Source of the DNA: CAZESH01 sp964514665 | GTDB taxonomy: Bacteria; Bacillota; Bacilli; Paenibacillales; KCTC-25726 | DNA length: 7,782 nt | Reading direction: 5' to 3' | Assembly: GCA_964514665.1 (NCBI GenBank) | Contig: CAZESH010000214.1 | Coordinates: 1 to 7,782, forward strand | In this document: positions 6,334 through 7,782 of the stretch, in pieces | Layout of the letters: the number at the start of each line of letters is the position of its first letter | How positions within the stretch are numbered: position 1 is the stretch's first letter | The notes under the pieces: generated by a model | What the model saw: only the letters and a program-made list of their open reading frames with translations | What the model was told of the DNA's origin: nothing | Database searches by the model: none | Translations under genes and position numbers: made by a program

Positions 6334-7709
6334 AAAAGCTGATTATGGGAGGTACGATCGTTACTGCAAGCGATTTGTATACAGCGGATATTCTTATTGA
6401 GGATGAAACAATTTCCGCGATCGGAAATGACCTGAATGCTTCCGACGCGGAAATGATTGACGCGCAAGGCTTATATGTTTTTCCGGGAGGAATCGATCCG
6501 CATACCCATCTGGATATGCCGTTCGGCGGCACTGTGACGAAGGACGATTTTGCAAGCGGGACGATCGCGGCTGCTTTCGGAGGAACGACAACCGTGATTG
6601 ATTTTTGTCTGACCTCGAAAGGCAAACCGCTGAAGGATGCGATCCGGGTCTGGCATCAAAAATCGATAGAGAGGGCTGTGATCGATTACAGCTTTCACCT
6701 GATGATTTCGGAAATCAACGAGCAGGTGCTGCAGGAGCTTCCCGAGGTTATGGAAGAAGAGGGGATCACTTCCTTAAAGGTGTTCATGGCTTATAAAAAT
6801 GTGTTTCAGGCGGACGACGGCACACTGTACCAGACGCTGCTGGAAGCCAAAAAACACGGGGCGCTGGTCATGGTGCATGCGGAAAACGGGGATGTGATCG
6901 AATATTTGACCCAGCAGGCGCTGGCGGAAGGCAAAACCGATCCGATCTACCATGCGAAAACAAGGCCGCCGCAGCTGGAAGGAGAAGCAACAGGGCGTGC
7001 CGCGACTTTGACGGCGTTGGCCGATTCCCAGCTTTATGTCGTACACGTTACCTGCCAGCAAGCGGTGGAGCAAATTATCGAAGCTCGAAACAAAGGTTTC
7101 CGGGTGTTCGGAGAAACATGCCCGCAATATTTGCTGCTGGACGAAACCGCCCTGGAAAAGCCCGATTTCGAAGGCGCCAAATATGTCTGGTCCCCGCCGC
7201 TCAGGGAAAAGCGGCATCAGGAGGTGCTGTGGAATGCGCTGCGCAGCGGACAGCTGCAGACGATCGGATCCGATCATTGTTCATTTGATTTCAAAGGGCA
7301 AAAAGAGCTGGGACGCGGCGATTTCACAAAAATTCCGAACGGCGGCCCGACCATTGAAGACCGCTTTTCCATATTATATTCTGAGGGCGTGGCCAAGGGA
7401 CGGATCAGCATCCATCAATTTGTCGACATGATCGCCACGCAAAGCGCAAAATTATTCGGCCTGTTCCCGCAAAAAGGCACGATTGCCGTAGGCAGCGATG
7501 CCGATCTGGTGCTGTTCGATCCGAATATCGAACGAACGATAAGTGCCGCGGCCCATCATATGGCTGTGGACTATAACGCATTTGAAGGCAAGCGGATAAA
7601 AGGCGAGCCGGTTTCCGTAATGTCGCGCGGTCGATTTGTCATTCGCAACAAGCAATTCGTTGGCGAGAAAGGGAGGGGCAGGTATATCCGGAGGAAACTT
7701 TTTTATTAG
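6330..7709 (+). CDS. hydA: Dihydropyrimidinase / D-hydantoinase
   Basis: Cyclic amidohydrolase of the urease-like superfamily, 459 aa, that hydrolyses 5,6-dihydrouracil or dihydrothymine to the N-carbamoyl-beta-amino acid. The binuclear metal site is complete: H58 and H60 (DPHTH), carbamylated K150 (SLKVFMAYK), H183 (MVHAEN), H239 (VVHVTC) and D315 (GSDHC). These positions coincide exactly with the numbering I recall for thermophilic Bacillus D-hydantoinases. Y155, S288 (WSPPLR) and N337 (PNGGP) are the expected substrate-binding positions. The TIM barrel spans about 52-380, flanked by the small beta-sandwich formed by both ends. The last 15 residues are strongly basic, as in oligomer-forming tails of this family. 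Location directly after preTA fixes the physiological role as second step of uracil degradation; 5-substituted hydantoin hydrolysis would be a side activity. Starts with GTG; the next in-frame ATG (codon 6) has no comparable ribosome site. Confidence 0.95.
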   Translation: MKKLIMGGTIVTASDLYTADILIEDETISAIGNDLNASDAEMIDAQGLYVFPGGIDPHTHLDMPFGGTVTKDDFASGTIAAAFGGTTTVIDFCLTSKGKPLKDAIRVWHQKSIERAVIDYSFHLMISEINEQVLQELPEVMEEEGITSLKVFMAYKNVFQADDGTLYQTLLEAKKHGALVMVHAENGDVIEYLTQQALAEGKTDPIYHAKTRPPQLEGEATGRAATLTALADSQLYVVHVTCQQAVEQIIEARNKGFRVFGETCPQYLLLDETALEKPDFEGAKYVWSPPLREKRHQEVLWNALRSGQLQTIGSDHCSFDFKGQKELGRGDFTKIPNGGPTIEDRFSILYSEGVAKGRISIHQFVDMIATQSAKLFGLFPQKGTIAVGSDADLVLFDPNIERTISAAAHHMAVDYNAFEGKRIKGEPVSVMSRGRFVIRNKQFVGEKGRGRYIRRKLFY

Positions 7710-7710
7710 G

Positions 7711-7727
7711 AAAGGAGTGAGAGGGAG
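7711..7727 (+). promoter_or_regulatory. Double purine-rich ribosome-binding region before the last gene
   Basis: Two candidate sites precede the ATG at 7732: AAAGGAG (7711-7717), about 14 bases away, and GAGGGAG (7721-7727), about 4 bases away. An in-frame GTG at 7717 exists but overlaps the first site and is unlikely. The distances are both non-ideal, so the exact start of the last gene is less certain than for the others. Confidence 0.5.
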
Positions 7728-7731
7728 CGCC

Positions 7732-7782
7732 ATGACTATTTTGCGTCAGGAATTGCAGGAAAAGAAAAATATCGACGAGCTG
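7732..7782 (+). CDS. Start of an unidentified gene, cut by the window end
   Basis: Only 17 codons are present, reading MTILRQELQEKKNIDEL, open to the window edge. The segment is rich in charged residues and probably helical, with no signal peptide or membrane segment so far. It follows the dihydropyrimidinase by 22 bp on the same strand and has ribosome-site-like sequence upstream, so it is probably another member of the operon. In comparable clusters this place may hold a nucleobase permease, a semialdehyde dehydrogenase or a regulator, but too little is visible to choose, and I do not recognise the sequence. Confidence 0.55.
   Translation, partial: MTILRQELQEKKNIDEL

Noticed and set aside
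1..7782. Mobile elements, CRISPR arrays, tRNA or rRNA genes, long repeats
   Set aside because: None seen on either strand; about 98 percent of the window is occupied by the co-directional genes described.

Overview
The window carries a tightly packed, single-strand (+) gene cluster for the reductive degradation of pyrimidines (uracil and thymine), with six complete genes and the first 17 codons of a seventh. Strong purine-rich Shine-Dalgarno sequences before almost every gene, a GTG start, moderate GC content by eye and protein sequences resembling Gram-positive versions of these families suggest a member of the Bacillales, perhaps a Paenibacillaceae-like or related soil organism. The genus cannot be fixed from the sequence alone.

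Layout, left to right: a class III PLP aminotransferase (5-1372); an M20-family zinc N-carbamoyl amidohydrolase (1414-2673); a nitrilase-family beta-ureidopropionase (2691-3572); PreT, the FAD/NAD(P)H/iron-sulfur subunit of dihydropyrimidine dehydrogenase (3618-4994); PreA, its FMN/ferredoxin catalytic subunit (5026-6333); a dihydropyrimidinase/D-hydantoinase (6330-7709); and the start of an unidentified gene (7732 onward). Gaps are 4-bp overlap to 45 bp, with no visible terminator or promoter between genes, so this is very probably one transcript that begins left of the window and continues to its right.

How the genes work together: PreT would take electrons from NAD(P)H through FAD and iron-sulfur clusters to PreA, which reduces uracil or thymine at FMN to the 5,6-dihydro base. 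The dihydropyrimidinase opens the ring to N-carbamoyl-beta-alanine (or N-carbamoyl-beta-aminoisobutyrate). An amidohydrolase releases CO2, ammonia and the beta-amino acid, and the aminotransferase converts that to malonate semialdehyde (or methylmalonate semialdehyde). Gene order is roughly the reverse of reaction order. The most notable point is that two unrelated hydrolases able in principle to do the decarbamoylation sit side by side.

This is a recognisable metabolic operon, and I found no sign of a mobile element, CRISPR array, RNA gene or wholly new system. The remaining interest is in details: the double carbamoylase, a four-cysteine motif in the aminotransferase, a conserved putative glutamine iron-sulfur ligand in PreT, a Ser-to-Gly change beside the catalytic Cys of PreA, and the unidentified seventh gene. 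No regulator, transporter or semialdehyde dehydrogenase is complete within the window.
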